From Bradyrhizobium campsiandrae (lineage in GTDB: Bacteria; Pseudomonadota; Alphaproteobacteria; Rhizobiales; Xanthobacteraceae), in assembly GCF_014529705.1 (NCBI RefSeq), contig NZ_JAANIH010000048.1, positions 1 to 64,000 on the forward strand: a DNA stretch of 64,000 bases. The letters run 5' to 3'. Shown piece after piece: positions 1 through 9,137 of the stretch. The number at the start of each line of letters is the position of its first letter. The first letter of the stretch is position 1. The position numbers were made by a program, and so were the translations under genes. The notes below the pieces were generated by a model. The model saw only the letters and a list, made by a program, of their open reading frames with translations, searched no databases and was not told the DNA's origin.

Positions 1-967
1 CATCGCTGGCGGTCGCAGTCATCGACTGCGCCGTCGACTGCATGCCGGCCGCGGCCGAGGAGACCGAGCGCACGATGCCGTTGACGCTGCGTTCGAAGTC
101 GTTGGCGATGTCTTCCATCGCGCGGCGACGTTCCGCCCCCGCACGCTCCTTCGCCGCCGCTTCGGTCTGCTCGAGGTCGCGGATGCGAAGCGCATTGTCC
201 TTGAAGATCTGGACCGTGGAGGCCATCGCGCCGACCTCGTCGCCGCGGCCGACGCCGGGGATGTCACCCTCGAGCTTGCCGTCGGCGAGATCCTTCATGC
301 GGGCGCCGAGCAGCGCCAGCGGACGGCTGATGCTGCGGCCGAGCATCCAGGCCACGCTGCCGGCGACGATGACGATGCCGAGCATGGCAAGGCCGAGCAG
401 CCAGTAGACGGGGCCCATCTTCTGATCGATGTCCTCGAGATAGGCGCCGGTGCCCAGATACATGTCGAAGCCGGGGACAGCCACCGCGTAGCCGATCTTG
501 CGGATCGGCTTCTCCTGGCCGGGCTTCACATATTCATAGTACAGCAGGATCGAACCGTTGGCCTTCACGCCGTCCATCAGCTCGACCGACAGCTTGCGCC
601 CGTTGGTCACGACATCCATGCGGTTCTGGCCGATCTGCTTCGGATCGGGCGCGAGCTGGGTGATGCCGTCATAGGACGTGCCGAACAGGTAGCCCGAGCC
701 GTTGTCGTAGGTCATCGCATTGCCGTAGCGGCGAAGCTCGGCCATGGCCGCATCCTTCGTCAGCTCGCCGGCATCCACGCGCTTCTTCAGCGCGGCGGCA
801 TAGTTGCGGGCCAGATCGACGATCGACTTGGTCTGGTCGATGCGCGCATCGACCATGGCGTTCTTCATCAGGTAACCGGCCAGGACACCGGAGATGCACA
901 GGCCGAACAAGGTGACGCCGACAAGAATGCCAAGCTTGGGGGCGATCTTCAGGTTGCTCAACTTCAA
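1..967 (-). CDS. methyl-accepting chemotaxis protein, sCache_2 sensor (3' end cut by window edge)
   Basis: Transmembrane chemoreceptor that would signal to CheW/CheA. About 322 residues are visible. They comprise a membrane segment near residues 10-28, a periplasmic single-Cache region containing GSGYLFGTSYDG and the GTGAYLED stretch, a second membrane segment, and a HAMP region beginning around the RSISRPL motif. The C-terminal methylation and signalling domain lies beyond position 1. The start is a TTG at 965-967, chosen because a GAGGAG ribosome binding site sits just upstream and no better ATG is in frame. sCache_2 domains commonly bind small organic acids, but the ligand here is not predictable. 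A perfect FNR/FixK-type palindrome lies just upstream at 1009-1022. Confidence 0.9.
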   Translation of the reverse strand, partial: MKLSNLKIAPKLGILVGVTLFGLCISGVLAGYLMKNAMVDARIDQTKSIVDLARNYAAALKKRVDAGELTKDAAMAELRRYGNAMTYDNGSGYLFGTSYDGITQLAPDPKQIGQNRMDVVTNGRKLSVELMDGVKANGSILLYYEYVKPGQEKPIRKIGYAVAVPGFDMYLGTGAYLEDIDQKMGPVYWLLGLAMLGIVIVAGSVAWMLGRSISRPLALLGARMKDLADGKLEGDIPGVGRGDEVGAMASTVQIFKDNALRIRDLEQTEAAAKERAGAERRRAMEDIANDFERSVNGIVRSVSSAAAGMQSTAQSMTATASD

Positions 968-1008
968 GATGGGCTCCTCGGGTGGCGCGGACTAAAAGCG
1001 CAGGCCTT

Positions 1009-1022
1009 TTGATTTGAATCAA
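1009..1022 (-). promoter_or_regulatory. candidate FixK/FNR-type box upstream of the chemoreceptor
   Basis: The 14-mer TTGATTTGAATCAA is a perfect inverted repeat. It fits the FixK2/FNR pattern TTG(A/C)-N6-(T/G)CAA. Its centre is about 48 bp from the chemoreceptor start codon. Class II spacing (-41.5) would put the transcription start almost on the ribosome binding site, so activation geometry is uncertain. It could instead repress, or act on the divergent dehydrogenase gene at 1223. Confidence 0.45.
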
Positions 1023-1222
1023 TTTTTAGTGTGAGACCCCTTAGCAAGTTACTTACAGCCCTCCGTAGAAGCCCGTATGCTGTCGCGGAAACCGGCAATA
1101 AACTTGGAGCTGAACAACCGCTAATTGTACGCGATCTGCCCGATTTCGCGTAAAAGACGCAAAGGCCCGCTCGAGAAGGCCGGGTCGCAACAAGAACCGA
1201 CAAAACAAATCGGGAGCAGGAA

Positions 1223-2266
1223 ATGCCGAAATACAGGGTGGTGACGCCGAAGGGCGCGAGCTTCACGGTCGCCGGCAGCGACTATTCCTACGAGCGCGAG
1301 GCGCTCGATCCGATCGATGCCGAGATCGTCGAGGCGCCGGCCAACGAGGCGGAATTCATCGCCGCCGCCAGGAATGCCGATGCGATCTACGCCAAGGGCA
1401 TCCCGATCACCAAGACCATCATCGACGCGCTGGAAAGCTGCAAGGTCATCACCCTCGGCTCGGTCGGCGTCGACAGCGTCGACGTGAAGGCGGCGACCGC
1501 GCGCGGCATCCCGGTCACCAACATCCCCGACACCTTCATCGAAGAGGTCGCCGACCACGCCATGATGCTGCTGCTGTCGGGCTTCCGCCGTCTGGTCGAG
1601 CAGGACCGGATGGTGCGCACCGGGCGCTGGGCCGAGGGCCGGCCGGCGCTGCTGAAGATTCCCAGGCTGATGGGACAGACGCTCGGCTTCATCTCGTTCG
1701 GCCGCGTCGCGCGTGCGGTTGCGAAGCGCGCAGCGCCCTTCGGCCTGCGCATGATGGCCTACGACCCCTTCATCCAGGAAACGCTGATGTGGGACCACGG
1801 CGTGATCCCGGCGACACTGAACGAGGTGCTGTCGCAATCCGACTTCGTCTCGATGCACGCTCCCGCCCGGCCTGAAGTGCACCACATGCTGACCGAGAAG
1901 CATTTCCGGCAGATGAAGAAGGGTTCGATCTTCATCAACACCGGACGCGGCGCCACGGTGGACGAGGAAAGCCTGATCAAGGCGCTGCAAGAGGGCTGGA
2001 TCGCCCATGCCGCACTCGACGTGCTGGAGAAGGAACCGCCCTCGCACAACAACCCGATCCTCGGCATGGAGAACGTGACCCTGACCGCCCATGTAGCCTC
2101 TGCCTCGGCACGGTTCGACGAGGCGCGCAAGCGGCGCGTGGGCTACGAATTGTCACTGGTGCTTCAGGGCATGTGGCCGGTAAGCTGTGTCAATCCGTCG
2201 GTGCTGCAAGACACCGCGCTCCGCCGCTGGCAACCGGTCAGCATGGACCGCGGCCCGAACAGCTGA
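1223..2266 (+). CDS. CtBP-like D-2-hydroxyacid dehydrogenase
   Basis: Cytoplasmic NAD(H)-dependent dehydrogenase of the D-isomer-specific 2-hydroxyacid family, nearest in style to the C-terminal-binding-protein-like subgroup. At 347 aa it has the usual family length. The catalytic triad is visible: Arg242 in NTGRG, Glu271 in EKEPP and His290 in LTAHVAS. The Rossmann loop GFISFG (155-160) is a degenerate glycine loop. A GGGAGCAGG ribosome binding site precedes the ATG. The gene is 86 bp upstream of an ABC solute-binding protein gene on the same strand, so it probably acts on the imported compound or its product. The exact substrate cannot be read from sequence. Confidence 0.88.
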   Translation: MPKYRVVTPKGASFTVAGSDYSYEREALDPIDAEIVEAPANEAEFIAAARNADAIYAKGIPITKTIIDALESCKVITLGSVGVDSVDVKAATARGIPVTNIPDTFIEEVADHAMMLLLSGFRRLVEQDRMVRTGRWAEGRPALLKIPRLMGQTLGFISFGRVARAVAKRAAPFGLRMMAYDPFIQETLMWDHGVIPATLNEVLSQSDFVSMHAPARPEVHHMLTEKHFRQMKKGSIFINTGRGATVDEESLIKALQEGWIAHAALDVLEKEPPSHNNPILGMENVTLTAHVASASARFDEARKRRVGYELSLVLQGMWPVSCVNPSVLQDTALRRWQPVSMDRGPNS

Positions 2267-2352
2267 GGCGGCCGGCGACGAAGCTCGCTGGAACCGGCAG
2301 GCCCTTCACCGGCGATCAACGCCGGGAAGGGAGACATCATAGGGAGGAACTG

Positions 2353-3693
2353 ATGAGGAACGACATCACGCGTCGTGATGCCTTGGCGCTGGGCCTGTCT
2401 GCTGCGACGTTCGCCGCCACCGGTGCTGCAGCGCAAACATCAACCATCAAGGCGACCGACGTTCCTGCACCCAAGCGCGAGATCGAGAAGGGCGCATCCT
2501 TGCGCATGCTGCGGCCCGTCCGCTTCGTCCAGGCCGACGAGGACGTGTTCCGTGCCAATGCGGCCAACTTCACCAAGGAGACCGGCGTCGAGGTCAAGAT
2601 CGACTTCGTCGGCTGGGAGGACATCAACCAGCAGACCGCGGTGACCGCCAATTCCGGCGCCGGCCCCGACATCATCATGGGCTTCTCGGATGCGCCGCAC
2701 ATCTATGTCGACAAGCTGATCGAGCTCACAGACGTCGCCGATTACGCCGGCAAGAAGTACGGCGGTTGGCTGCCGCTGGCGCAGCGCTACGGCAAGAGGC
2801 ACAAGAGCGACGCCTGGATCGGCCTGCCGTTCGGCGCGTCCGCGGGCCCCCTGATCTACCGCAAGTCGGTCCTGCAATCAGTCGGCTACGACAAGGTGCC
2901 GGAAGACCATGCCGGCATCCTCGATCTCTGCCAGAAGCTGCAGAAGGCCGGCAAGCCGGCAGGGTTCGCGCTCGGCAACGCCAGGGGCGACGGCACCGGC
3001 TTTGCGAACTGGTCCTTGTGGTCGCACAACGCGGCGCTGCTCGACGAGGACGGCAACGTCACCATCAACAGCAAGGAGACGATCGCCGCGCTGAACTTTG
3101 TCAAGCAGCTCTACCCAACCTTCATCCCGGGCACGACGTCGTGGAACGATGTCAGCAACAACCGCGCCTATTCGGCGCAGGAGATTGCGCTGACGGCCAA
3201 CGGCGTCTCGCTCTATTTCTCGCTGAAGAACGATCCGGCGACCAAGGCGATCGCCGACGACAGCGAGCACCAGTTGCTGCCGAAGGGACTGGCGAAAGTC
3301 TCTCCGATGGACGGCCTGACGCTGAACGCCATGGTGTTCCAACACAGCAAGTATGCCAATGCGGCAAAGGCGTTCCTGCAATACATGCTGGAAAAGGAGC
3401 AGTACGAGCCGTGGCTCAACGCCAATTCCGGCTACTGGTCCCAACCGCTCGCAGCCTATGCGGACGCTGCGGTGTGGGCGGGCGATCCCAAGGTGAAGAT
3501 CTTCAAGGAAACGATGAACAGCACCTATTACGCCGGCTACAAAGGACCGATCTCGACTGCGAGCGCCGCCGTGACCGCCGACTACGTGCTGATCCAGATG
3601 TTCGCATCGGTTGCGACCGGCGCGGCTACGCCGGAAGCCGCGGCCGCGGAAGCCGAGCGGCGTTGCAAGCGGTATTTCAGGCGGCAGAAGTAG
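2353..3693 (+). CDS. ABC transporter sugar-type solute-binding protein, Tat-exported
   Basis: Periplasmic solute-binding protein of family 1 (446 aa), the capture component for the two permeases that follow. The start at 2353 is chosen because GGAGGAACTG lies immediately upstream and the next residues form a twin-arginine signal (TRRDALALGLSAAT, cleavage probably after GAAAQ). The frame is open further upstream to 2173, but that overlaps the dehydrogenase and lacks a signal peptide. Folded export through Tat is unusual next to the Sec-exported paralogue at 16994. No ATPase gene accompanies this operon. The ligand is probably a sugar or polyol, by family only. Confidence 0.9.
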   Translation: MRNDITRRDALALGLSAATFAATGAAAQTSTIKATDVPAPKREIEKGASLRMLRPVRFVQADEDVFRANAANFTKETGVEVKIDFVGWEDINQQTAVTANSGAGPDIIMGFSDAPHIYVDKLIELTDVADYAGKKYGGWLPLAQRYGKRHKSDAWIGLPFGASAGPLIYRKSVLQSVGYDKVPEDHAGILDLCQKLQKAGKPAGFALGNARGDGTGFANWSLWSHNAALLDEDGNVTINSKETIAALNFVKQLYPTFIPGTTSWNDVSNNRAYSAQEIALTANGVSLYFSLKNDPATKAIADDSEHQLLPKGLAKVSPMDGLTLNAMVFQHSKYANAAKAFLQYMLEKEQYEPWLNANSGYWSQPLAAYADAAVWAGDPKVKIFKETMNSTYYAGYKGPISTASAAVTADYVLIQMFASVATGAATPEAAAAEAERRCKRYFRRQK

Positions 3694-3712
3694 CGGCCGT
3701 TGGTGCGGCCGT

Positions 3713-3792
3713 CATTGCGAGGAGCGAAGCGACGAAGCAATCCAGACTTTCACCACGGAGACAGACTGGATTGCTTCGCTCCGCTCGCAATG
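3713..3792 (+). repeat. palindromic intergenic repeat, CATTGCGAG / CTCGCAATG type
   Basis: An 80-bp imperfect palindrome with arms CATTGCGAGGAGCGAAGCGA and its near complement ending CTCGCAATG, and inner arms AATCCAGA / TCTGGATT. It sits between the solute-binding protein gene and the first permease gene. A second copy with the same ends is at 13034-13119. The folded RNA would be a long stem that could protect the upstream part of the transcript. Confidence 0.85.
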
Positions 3793-3829
3793 TCGGTGGA
3801 GCGACTTTCGAGAACAGGACAACGACCCA

Positions 3830-4786
3830 ATGTCGGTGACGACCCTCTCCTCCCCGACCCTGATACACCGGCAACCGAACTGGCTGGTCCGCCTGTTCGA
3901 CTACAAGCCGTTCCTGATCGTGATGTGCCTCGCGCCGGCGATCGGGCTGCTGACGGTGTTCCTCACCTATCCGCTCGGGCTCGGCATCTGGCTCGCCTTC
4001 ACCGACACCACGATCGGCCGGAAGGGCGAGTTCATCGGCCTCGAGAACTTCCAGTATCTGCTCACCGACTCGCTGTGGTGGAACGCGGTGTTCTACAGCG
4101 TGGTCTACACCGGCATCGCGACCTTCGGAAAATTCGCGCTCGGCTTCTGGCTGGCGCTGCTGCTCAACAACCATTTTCCGTTCAAGAGCCTGCTCCGCGC
4201 GATCATCCTGCTGCCCTGGATCGTGCCGACGGTGCTGTCGGCGCTGGCGTTCTGGTGGATCTACGATCCGCAATTCTCGATCATCTCCTATCTCTTGGTC
4301 GACGTGCTGCACTGGAAGTCGAGCAATGTCGACTTCCTCGGCTCGCCCTGGCCGGCGCGGTTCTCGCTGATCGCCGCCAACATCTGGCGCGGCATTCCGT
4401 TCGTCGCGATCTCGCTGCTGGCGGGCCTGCAGACCATCTCGCCCTCGCTCTACGAGGCCGCGATGCTTGACGGCGCCAGCGCCTGGCAGCGCTTCCGCTA
4501 CATCACCTTCCCGATGATGATGCCGATCCTCGCCATCGTCATGACCTTCTCGATCATCTTCACCTTCACCGATTTCCAGCTGGTCTACGCCATCACCCGC
4601 GGCGGCCCCGGCAACTCGACGCATCTGCTGGCGACGCTGGCGTTCCAGCGCGGCATCGCCGGCGGCGAGCTCGGCGAAGGCGCGGCGATCGCGGTGTCGA
4701 TGATTCCGTTCCTGGTATTCGCGACGCTGTTCTCCTATTTCGGCCTGGCACGCCGCAAATGGCAACAGGGAGAGGCCAATGACTGA
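3830..4786 (+). CDS. ABC transporter permease, sugar type (MalF/UgpA-like)
   Basis: Inner-membrane permease of the binding-protein-dependent sugar family, 318 aa with about six hydrophobic segments. The EAA loop that contacts the ATPase is present as EAAMLDGASAWQRF. The ATG at 3830 is preferred. The open frame reaches back to 3611 only by reading through the palindromic repeat. The gene overlaps the next permease by 8 bp, so the two subunits are translationally coupled and probably form the heterodimeric channel. A repeat element separates it from its binding protein. Confidence 0.9.
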   Translation: MSVTTLSSPTLIHRQPNWLVRLFDYKPFLIVMCLAPAIGLLTVFLTYPLGLGIWLAFTDTTIGRKGEFIGLENFQYLLTDSLWWNAVFYSVVYTGIATFGKFALGFWLALLLNNHFPFKSLLRAIILLPWIVPTVLSALAFWWIYDPQFSIISYLLVDVLHWKSSNVDFLGSPWPARFSLIAANIWRGIPFVAISLLAGLQTISPSLYEAAMLDGASAWQRFRYITFPMMMPILAIVMTFSIIFTFTDFQLVYAITRGGPGNSTHLLATLAFQRGIAGGELGEGAAIAVSMIPFLVFATLFSYFGLARRKWQQGEAND

Positions 4787-5681
4787 CGCCGTCGCGCAAG
4801 CCTCCACCGTCACCGATGCCAAAGCTGCGCCCGACACCATGGCCTGGGATTCCGGGCTGCGGCGGCTGATGATGATCTACCTGCCGCTCGGCTGCTTCGT
4901 GCTGATCCTGCTGTTTCCGTTCTACTGGATGGCGATCACCTCGTTCAAACCGAACGCGGAGCTGATGAACTACCGGGAGCACAACCCGTTCTGGATCTCC
5001 TCGCCGACGCTGGCGCATATCAAGCACCTCCTGTTCGACACGGCCTATCCGCGCTGGCTGTGGACGACGATGCTGGTGGCGATCGGAGCGACCACGCTGT
5101 CGCTGGTCGCGAGCACGCTGGCGGCCTACGCGATCGAACGGCTGCGCTTCCGCGGCAGCCCCTATGTCGGCCTCGGCATTTATCTGGCCTATCTCGTGCC
5201 GCCGTCGATCCTGTTCATTCCGCTCGCGACCGTGGTGGTGCAGTTCGGCCTGTTCGACTCGCCGCTGGCGCTGATCCTGGTTTACCCGACCTTCCTGGTG
5301 CCGTTCTGCACCTGGCTGTTGATCGGCTATTTCAAGTCGATCCCCTACGAGCTCGAGGAATGCGCGCTGGTCGACGGCGCGACGCGGCTGCAGATTCTGC
5401 GGCGGATCACGCTGCCGCTGGCGGTGCCCGGGCTGATCTCGGCCGGCATCTTCTCCTTTACGCTGTCCTGGAACGAGTTCATCTACGCGCTCGCCTTCAT
5501 CCAGAGCGGCGCCAACAAGACCGTGCCGGTCGCGATCCTGACCGAGCTCGTCACCGGCGACGTCTACCAGTGGGGCGCGCTGATGGCGGGCTCGCTGCTC
5601 GGCTCGCTGCCGGTTGCGATCTTCTATTCGCTGTTCGTGGATTATTACGTGTCGTCGCTCACGGGCGCGGTAAAGGAATAA
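4779..5681 (+). CDS. ABC transporter permease, sugar type (MalG/UgpE-like)
   Basis: Second permease subunit, 300 aa, with six predicted membrane segments after a short hydrophilic N-terminus. The ATPase-contact EAA loop reads EECALVDGATRLQILRR. The start overlaps the end of the preceding permease gene. With it and the binding protein this would make a CUT1-type importer, except that the nucleotide-binding subunit is missing nearby and must come from elsewhere. A secreted phytase-like esterase gene follows after 83 bp on the same strand. Confidence 0.9.
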   Translation: MTDAVAQASTVTDAKAAPDTMAWDSGLRRLMMIYLPLGCFVLILLFPFYWMAITSFKPNAELMNYREHNPFWISSPTLAHIKHLLFDTAYPRWLWTTMLVAIGATTLSLVASTLAAYAIERLRFRGSPYVGLGIYLAYLVPPSILFIPLATVVVQFGLFDSPLALILVYPTFLVPFCTWLLIGYFKSIPYELEECALVDGATRLQILRRITLPLAVPGLISAGIFSFTLSWNEFIYALAFIQSGANKTVPVAILTELVTGDVYQWGALMAGSLLGSLPVAIFYSLFVDYYVSSLTGAVKE

Positions 5682-5764
5682 TCGCGCCTGCGGCGTTTGG
5701 CCCGGCTTCACAAAACTGCAATACGCGATCCGCATAAGGCGTCGTCCGCCAACAGGAGACGCAC

Positions 5765-7120
5765 ATGCGCGCGACTTTTCTCGTCACCGCCGCAACGATC
5801 ATTCTCACCGCCAGCGCCGCCCTCGCGCAGAGCGAAGGCGAATTCCCGGCCAAGCTCGCCGGCCACGTGGTGATGCCGGCTGCAACCTTCATCGACGCCC
5901 CCGCCGATGCACCCGCCGATCTCAAGACCTCAGGCAAGTACACCACCGGCAAGCGCGTCGATGCGCTCGGCACCGTGATGGGGAAATCGTTCGAGCGTCC
6001 GACCGGCGTCTCGCTGCCGTTCAAGGGCCAACCGCTGCAGGGCCATTCCGGCATCAAGCACATGCCCGACGGCACGTATTGGGTGATCACCGACAACGGC
6101 ATGGGCGCGCGCGCCAATTCGATGGACTCGATGCTGTATCTGAACCACTACAAGATGGATTGGGCGAGCGGCAAGATCGAGCGCGAAGGCACCATCTTCC
6201 TGCACGACCCCGACAAAAAGGTGCCGTTCCGCATCGTGCATGAGGACACGCAGAAGCGCTATCTCACCGGCGCCGATTTCGACACCGAAGGTTTCCAGAT
6301 CATCGGCGACACTTTCTGGATCGGCGACGAGTTCGGCCCCTATATCCTGAAGGCCGACAAGTCAGGCAAGATCCTCGCCGTGTTCGAGACCATCGCCGAC
6401 GGCAAGCCGGTGCGCTCGCCCGACCATTGGGCGGTGTCGACCCCGGGCGCGCCGGGCGCGACCTACACCAACGTCAACCTGCGCCGCTCGAAGGGTTTTG
6501 AAGGCTTTGCCGCGTCGAAGGACGGCAAATTCCTCTACGGGCTGCTCGAGGGCCCACTGTGGGATGCCGACAAGAAGGACTGGGAGCGCGTCGACGGCAA
6601 GGAAGCCTCGCGCATCCTGGAATTCGACGTCGCCGCGGAAAAGTTCACCGGCCGCTACTGGCAATATGTGTTCGAGCAGAACGGCAATGCCATCGGCGAT
6701 TTCAACATGATCGATCCGAGCGCCGGCCTCGTCATCGAGCGCGACAACGGCGAAGGCACGCCCGACAAGGCCTGCCCGGCGGGCACGCGCGGCGAAAACT
6801 GCTTCCCTGACGTTGCCAAGTTCAAGCGCGTCTACAAGATCGAGCTCTCCGACGCCAATGTCGGCAAGCCCGTGCGCAAGATCGGCTATATCGACCTGAT
6901 GAAGATCCAGGATCCCGACAAGAAGGCGCGGAAGCCGCTCAATGACGGCGTCTACACCTTCCCGTTCTTCACCATCGAGAACGTCGATCGCGTCGACGAC
7001 ACTCACATCATCGTCGGCAATGACAACAACCTGCCGTTCTCGTCCAGCCGCGATCCCAACAAGGCCGACGACGACGAGTTCATGCTGCTCGAGGTCGCCG
7101 ATTTCCTGAAGGCGAAGTGA
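5765..7120 (+). CDS. secreted esterase-like phytase-domain protein
   Basis: Exported protein of 451 aa matching the 'esterase-like activity of phytase' family (PF13449). It has a clear Sec signal peptide ending ASAALAQ. Repeated blade-like stretches follow (ITDNGMGAR, WIGDEFGPYILKAD, GFEGFAASKDG), as expected of a beta-propeller. Two cysteines (KACPAG and ENCFPD) may form a disulfide. AGGAGACGCAC precedes the ATG. Its place 83 bp after the permease genes suggests it releases or processes the transported compound in the periplasm; that link is inference. Members of this family are rarely characterised, so phosphatase activity is not assured. Confidence 0.8.
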   Translation: MRATFLVTAATIILTASAALAQSEGEFPAKLAGHVVMPAATFIDAPADAPADLKTSGKYTTGKRVDALGTVMGKSFERPTGVSLPFKGQPLQGHSGIKHMPDGTYWVITDNGMGARANSMDSMLYLNHYKMDWASGKIEREGTIFLHDPDKKVPFRIVHEDTQKRYLTGADFDTEGFQIIGDTFWIGDEFGPYILKADKSGKILAVFETIADGKPVRSPDHWAVSTPGAPGATYTNVNLRRSKGFEGFAASKDGKFLYGLLEGPLWDADKKDWERVDGKEASRILEFDVAAEKFTGRYWQYVFEQNGNAIGDFNMIDPSAGLVIERDNGEGTPDKACPAGTRGENCFPDVAKFKRVYKIELSDANVGKPVRKIGYIDLMKIQDPDKKARKPLNDGVYTFPFFTIENVDRVDDTHIIVGNDNNLPFSSSRDPNKADDDEFMLLEVADFLKAK

Positions 7121-7130
7121 GGGCGACGCG

Positions 7131-7260
7131 CTCTCCTCCCCCTCCCCCGCTTGCGGGGGAGGGCCGGGGAGAGGGTGTTTCGACAACGAAGACTCCCCCA
7201 GAGGAAAGAACCCTCACCCCAACCCTCTCCCGCAAGCGGGAGAGGGAGCGCACCCCCTTC
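7131..7260 (+). repeat. paired GC-hairpin intergenic repeat (CCCTCTCCCGC family)
   Basis: Two perfect hairpins lie in the gap between convergent genes. One is CCTCCCCCGC/GCGGGGGAGG at 7141-7162 with a 2-nt loop; the other is CCCTCTCCCGC/GCGGGAGAGGG at 7223-7246. A related two-hairpin element is at 18386-18523. It may also end transcription of both flanking genes, but there is no U-run. Confidence 0.8.
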
Positions 7261-7272
7261 GTGGCCCGCATC

Positions 7273-8958
7273 CTAGCCCGACGGCACGATCACCATGTTC
7301 TTGTCTTTCGGCCAGCGGACCCGCCAGGCGAAGTTGATGTCGCGGACCTCGCCCGGCTTGGCATCGAACGACCATTCCAGCACGCCGCGCTTGTCGCGGA
7401 TATCCTTTGCTGTGGGCGGCGTGGTTGCGGGCAGCATCTCGACGACGATGTCCTCGACCTCGCTGACCGGCAGCTGATCCTCGATCGCGACGCGAATTGG
7501 GAAGTCGTGGCCGTTGCGGATTGTGGTCTTGAAGGCGCGCTCGTCGGTCTTCGACGTCGTGACCAGGAGACCGGCCGAGCCTTCGTTGCGCTTCAGCACC
7601 GCACGCTCGACCTTGACCTTGTCGTCGGCGCCGAAGCCAAGCCGCACGATGTCGTCCTTGGCCGATGCCGAGAGCTTGCCCCGGCCGACGAAGACGCCGT
7701 CGCGGTAGATCGCGACCTTGCCCGGCAGCAAGGCCGTGTCGTCGGTCTGCTTGAAGCTGGCTTCGAGGAAGGCGGTGGGGTCCTGCACCGGCGCGGCGCG
7801 GACGGCAAGATCGGCCGGCACGCTCATCGAGGCGATGCGCAGGCTCTTGGCGCCCTCGGCAGCGCCAAGGCTGACGCGGCCGGGGATCTTGAAGGTCGCC
7901 TGGAAGTCGCCAATCTCGGCGGTTGCCTCTTGCTCCCCAATGATCGTCCCCCCACCAAAGCGGAACTCCTGGGTCTTGTCTTGCGCAGGCTCCGCGACGG
8001 GCGCCGACGCCACCGCGGAACGCGAGCGCGATTGAATCAGCATGTCCATCTGCGGTTTGGGGACCTGCTGCGGATATTGCGCCACCAGCGATCCCAACTC
8101 CGGCGCGCTGCCGCCACGGGCGATGCGGACGGTGGAAACGCCGAGCGTGACGTTCGACCAGTCCTCGCCGGTCGATTGCGTCACCTCGGCCCGGCGGACC
8201 AGTTCGAGCTGCGGCTTGCGGTCCTTGCCGCCGGTGTCGAGCCGGGCGTCATAGAGCGGCAGCCAGGGCGCGTTGCGGACGGTGTAGGTCACGCGCAGCA
8301 TCGCCTTCGTCGCCGCGGTCGAGGCGACGTCGATGCGCACCTCGAGCTTGCTCGGCGGCTTGGCGGACCGGTCGGCTTCGAGCTGCGCGATCTGGCGATC
8401 GATCTCGCGTTGCTTGCGGAAAGCGTCGCGGATCGCCGTGTCGGCGGTCGCGACTTCCTCGGCCACGGCGGCAAAGGCCGCGCGCCATTCGGTGATCGGC
8501 CGCGCCTCGCCTTTGTCCCCGAGGCCGGCGGGAGACGCCTCGGCGAAGTGCTGCGCGAATTTGCGCCGTGCGTTGGCGGCGTCGATTGCACCTTGCAGAT
8601 CGGCGCGCTGGTCCTTGAGCGCCTCGATGCGCTTGTCGAGCTCGGGAAGATTGACCGGCGCCGCCGCGCGCGGCGGCCGCGCGTCGATGGTGCCGATGGT
8701 GAGCTTGGCGCCGGCCTCGCCCTCGACGCGGAGGGAAGACGGATCGAGCGAGAGCGGAAAATCCTTGGCGACCAGCGTCGAGTCGCCCGAGGCGAGGTCG
8801 ATCGTCATGACACGCGTCACCGTGGCGCCGTCGGGATAGACGGTGACGGTGTCGATGGCCGATGTGGCATCCACATCGGCGGCCCATGAGGGCGACGCGA
8901 AAGCTGCGGTCACCAGGACCAGGCTCGTCGTCGCCAGACATCTTGCGATCGTGCGCAT
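7273..8958 (-). CDS. MuiA-like DUF4139/DUF4140 domain protein
   Basis: Exported protein of 561 aa resembling the mucoidy-inhibitor MuiA family. It has an N-terminal DUF4140 region (VTVYPDGATVTRV), a helical coiled-coil middle around residues 90-190 (EKRI-type heptads and QREIDRQIAQLEAD), and a C-terminal DUF4139 beta region. The ATG at 8956-8958 is chosen because GGGAGAAG precedes it and a Sec signal ending SPSWA begins directly there; the frame extends 18 codons further upstream. The function of the family is unknown. An envelope role is inferred from export and from the family name only. Confidence 0.82.
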   Translation of the reverse strand: MRTIARCLATTSLVLVTAAFASPSWAADVDATSAIDTVTVYPDGATVTRVMTIDLASGDSTLVAKDFPLSLDPSSLRVEGEAGAKLTIGTIDARPPRAAAPVNLPELDKRIEALKDQRADLQGAIDAANARRKFAQHFAEASPAGLGDKGEARPITEWRAAFAAVAEEVATADTAIRDAFRKQREIDRQIAQLEADRSAKPPSKLEVRIDVASTAATKAMLRVTYTVRNAPWLPLYDARLDTGGKDRKPQLELVRRAEVTQSTGEDWSNVTLGVSTVRIARGGSAPELGSLVAQYPQQVPKPQMDMLIQSRSRSAVASAPVAEPAQDKTQEFRFGGGTIIGEQEATAEIGDFQATFKIPGRVSLGAAEGAKSLRIASMSVPADLAVRAAPVQDPTAFLEASFKQTDDTALLPGKVAIYRDGVFVGRGKLSASAKDDIVRLGFGADDKVKVERAVLKRNEGSAGLLVTTSKTDERAFKTTIRNGHDFPIRVAIEDQLPVSEVEDIVVEMLPATTPPTAKDIRDKRGVLEWSFDAKPGEVRDINFAWRVRWPKDKNMVIVPSG

Positions 8959-9137
8959 CAAACTTCTCCCTGCCGAACTCGCCGCGCCGCCAGCCGGACG
9001 CTGCGAAAACATGCCACGCCATCGTGTTTAGACGCGGCAGGGAAGGAACCGGTTCGATTGGGGTTTCCGTTGGGCGCAGCTGCGGCGGCACCATGGCCGC
9101 CGAACGCGTCACCACGCCGCGGCACAGCCCGGCCCGC

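Noticed and set aside
7117-8889. A 590-codon open frame on the plus strand
   Set aside because: Begins in the hairpin repeat and runs antisense through the DUF4139 gene, which has a signal peptide and ribosome binding site on the minus strand.
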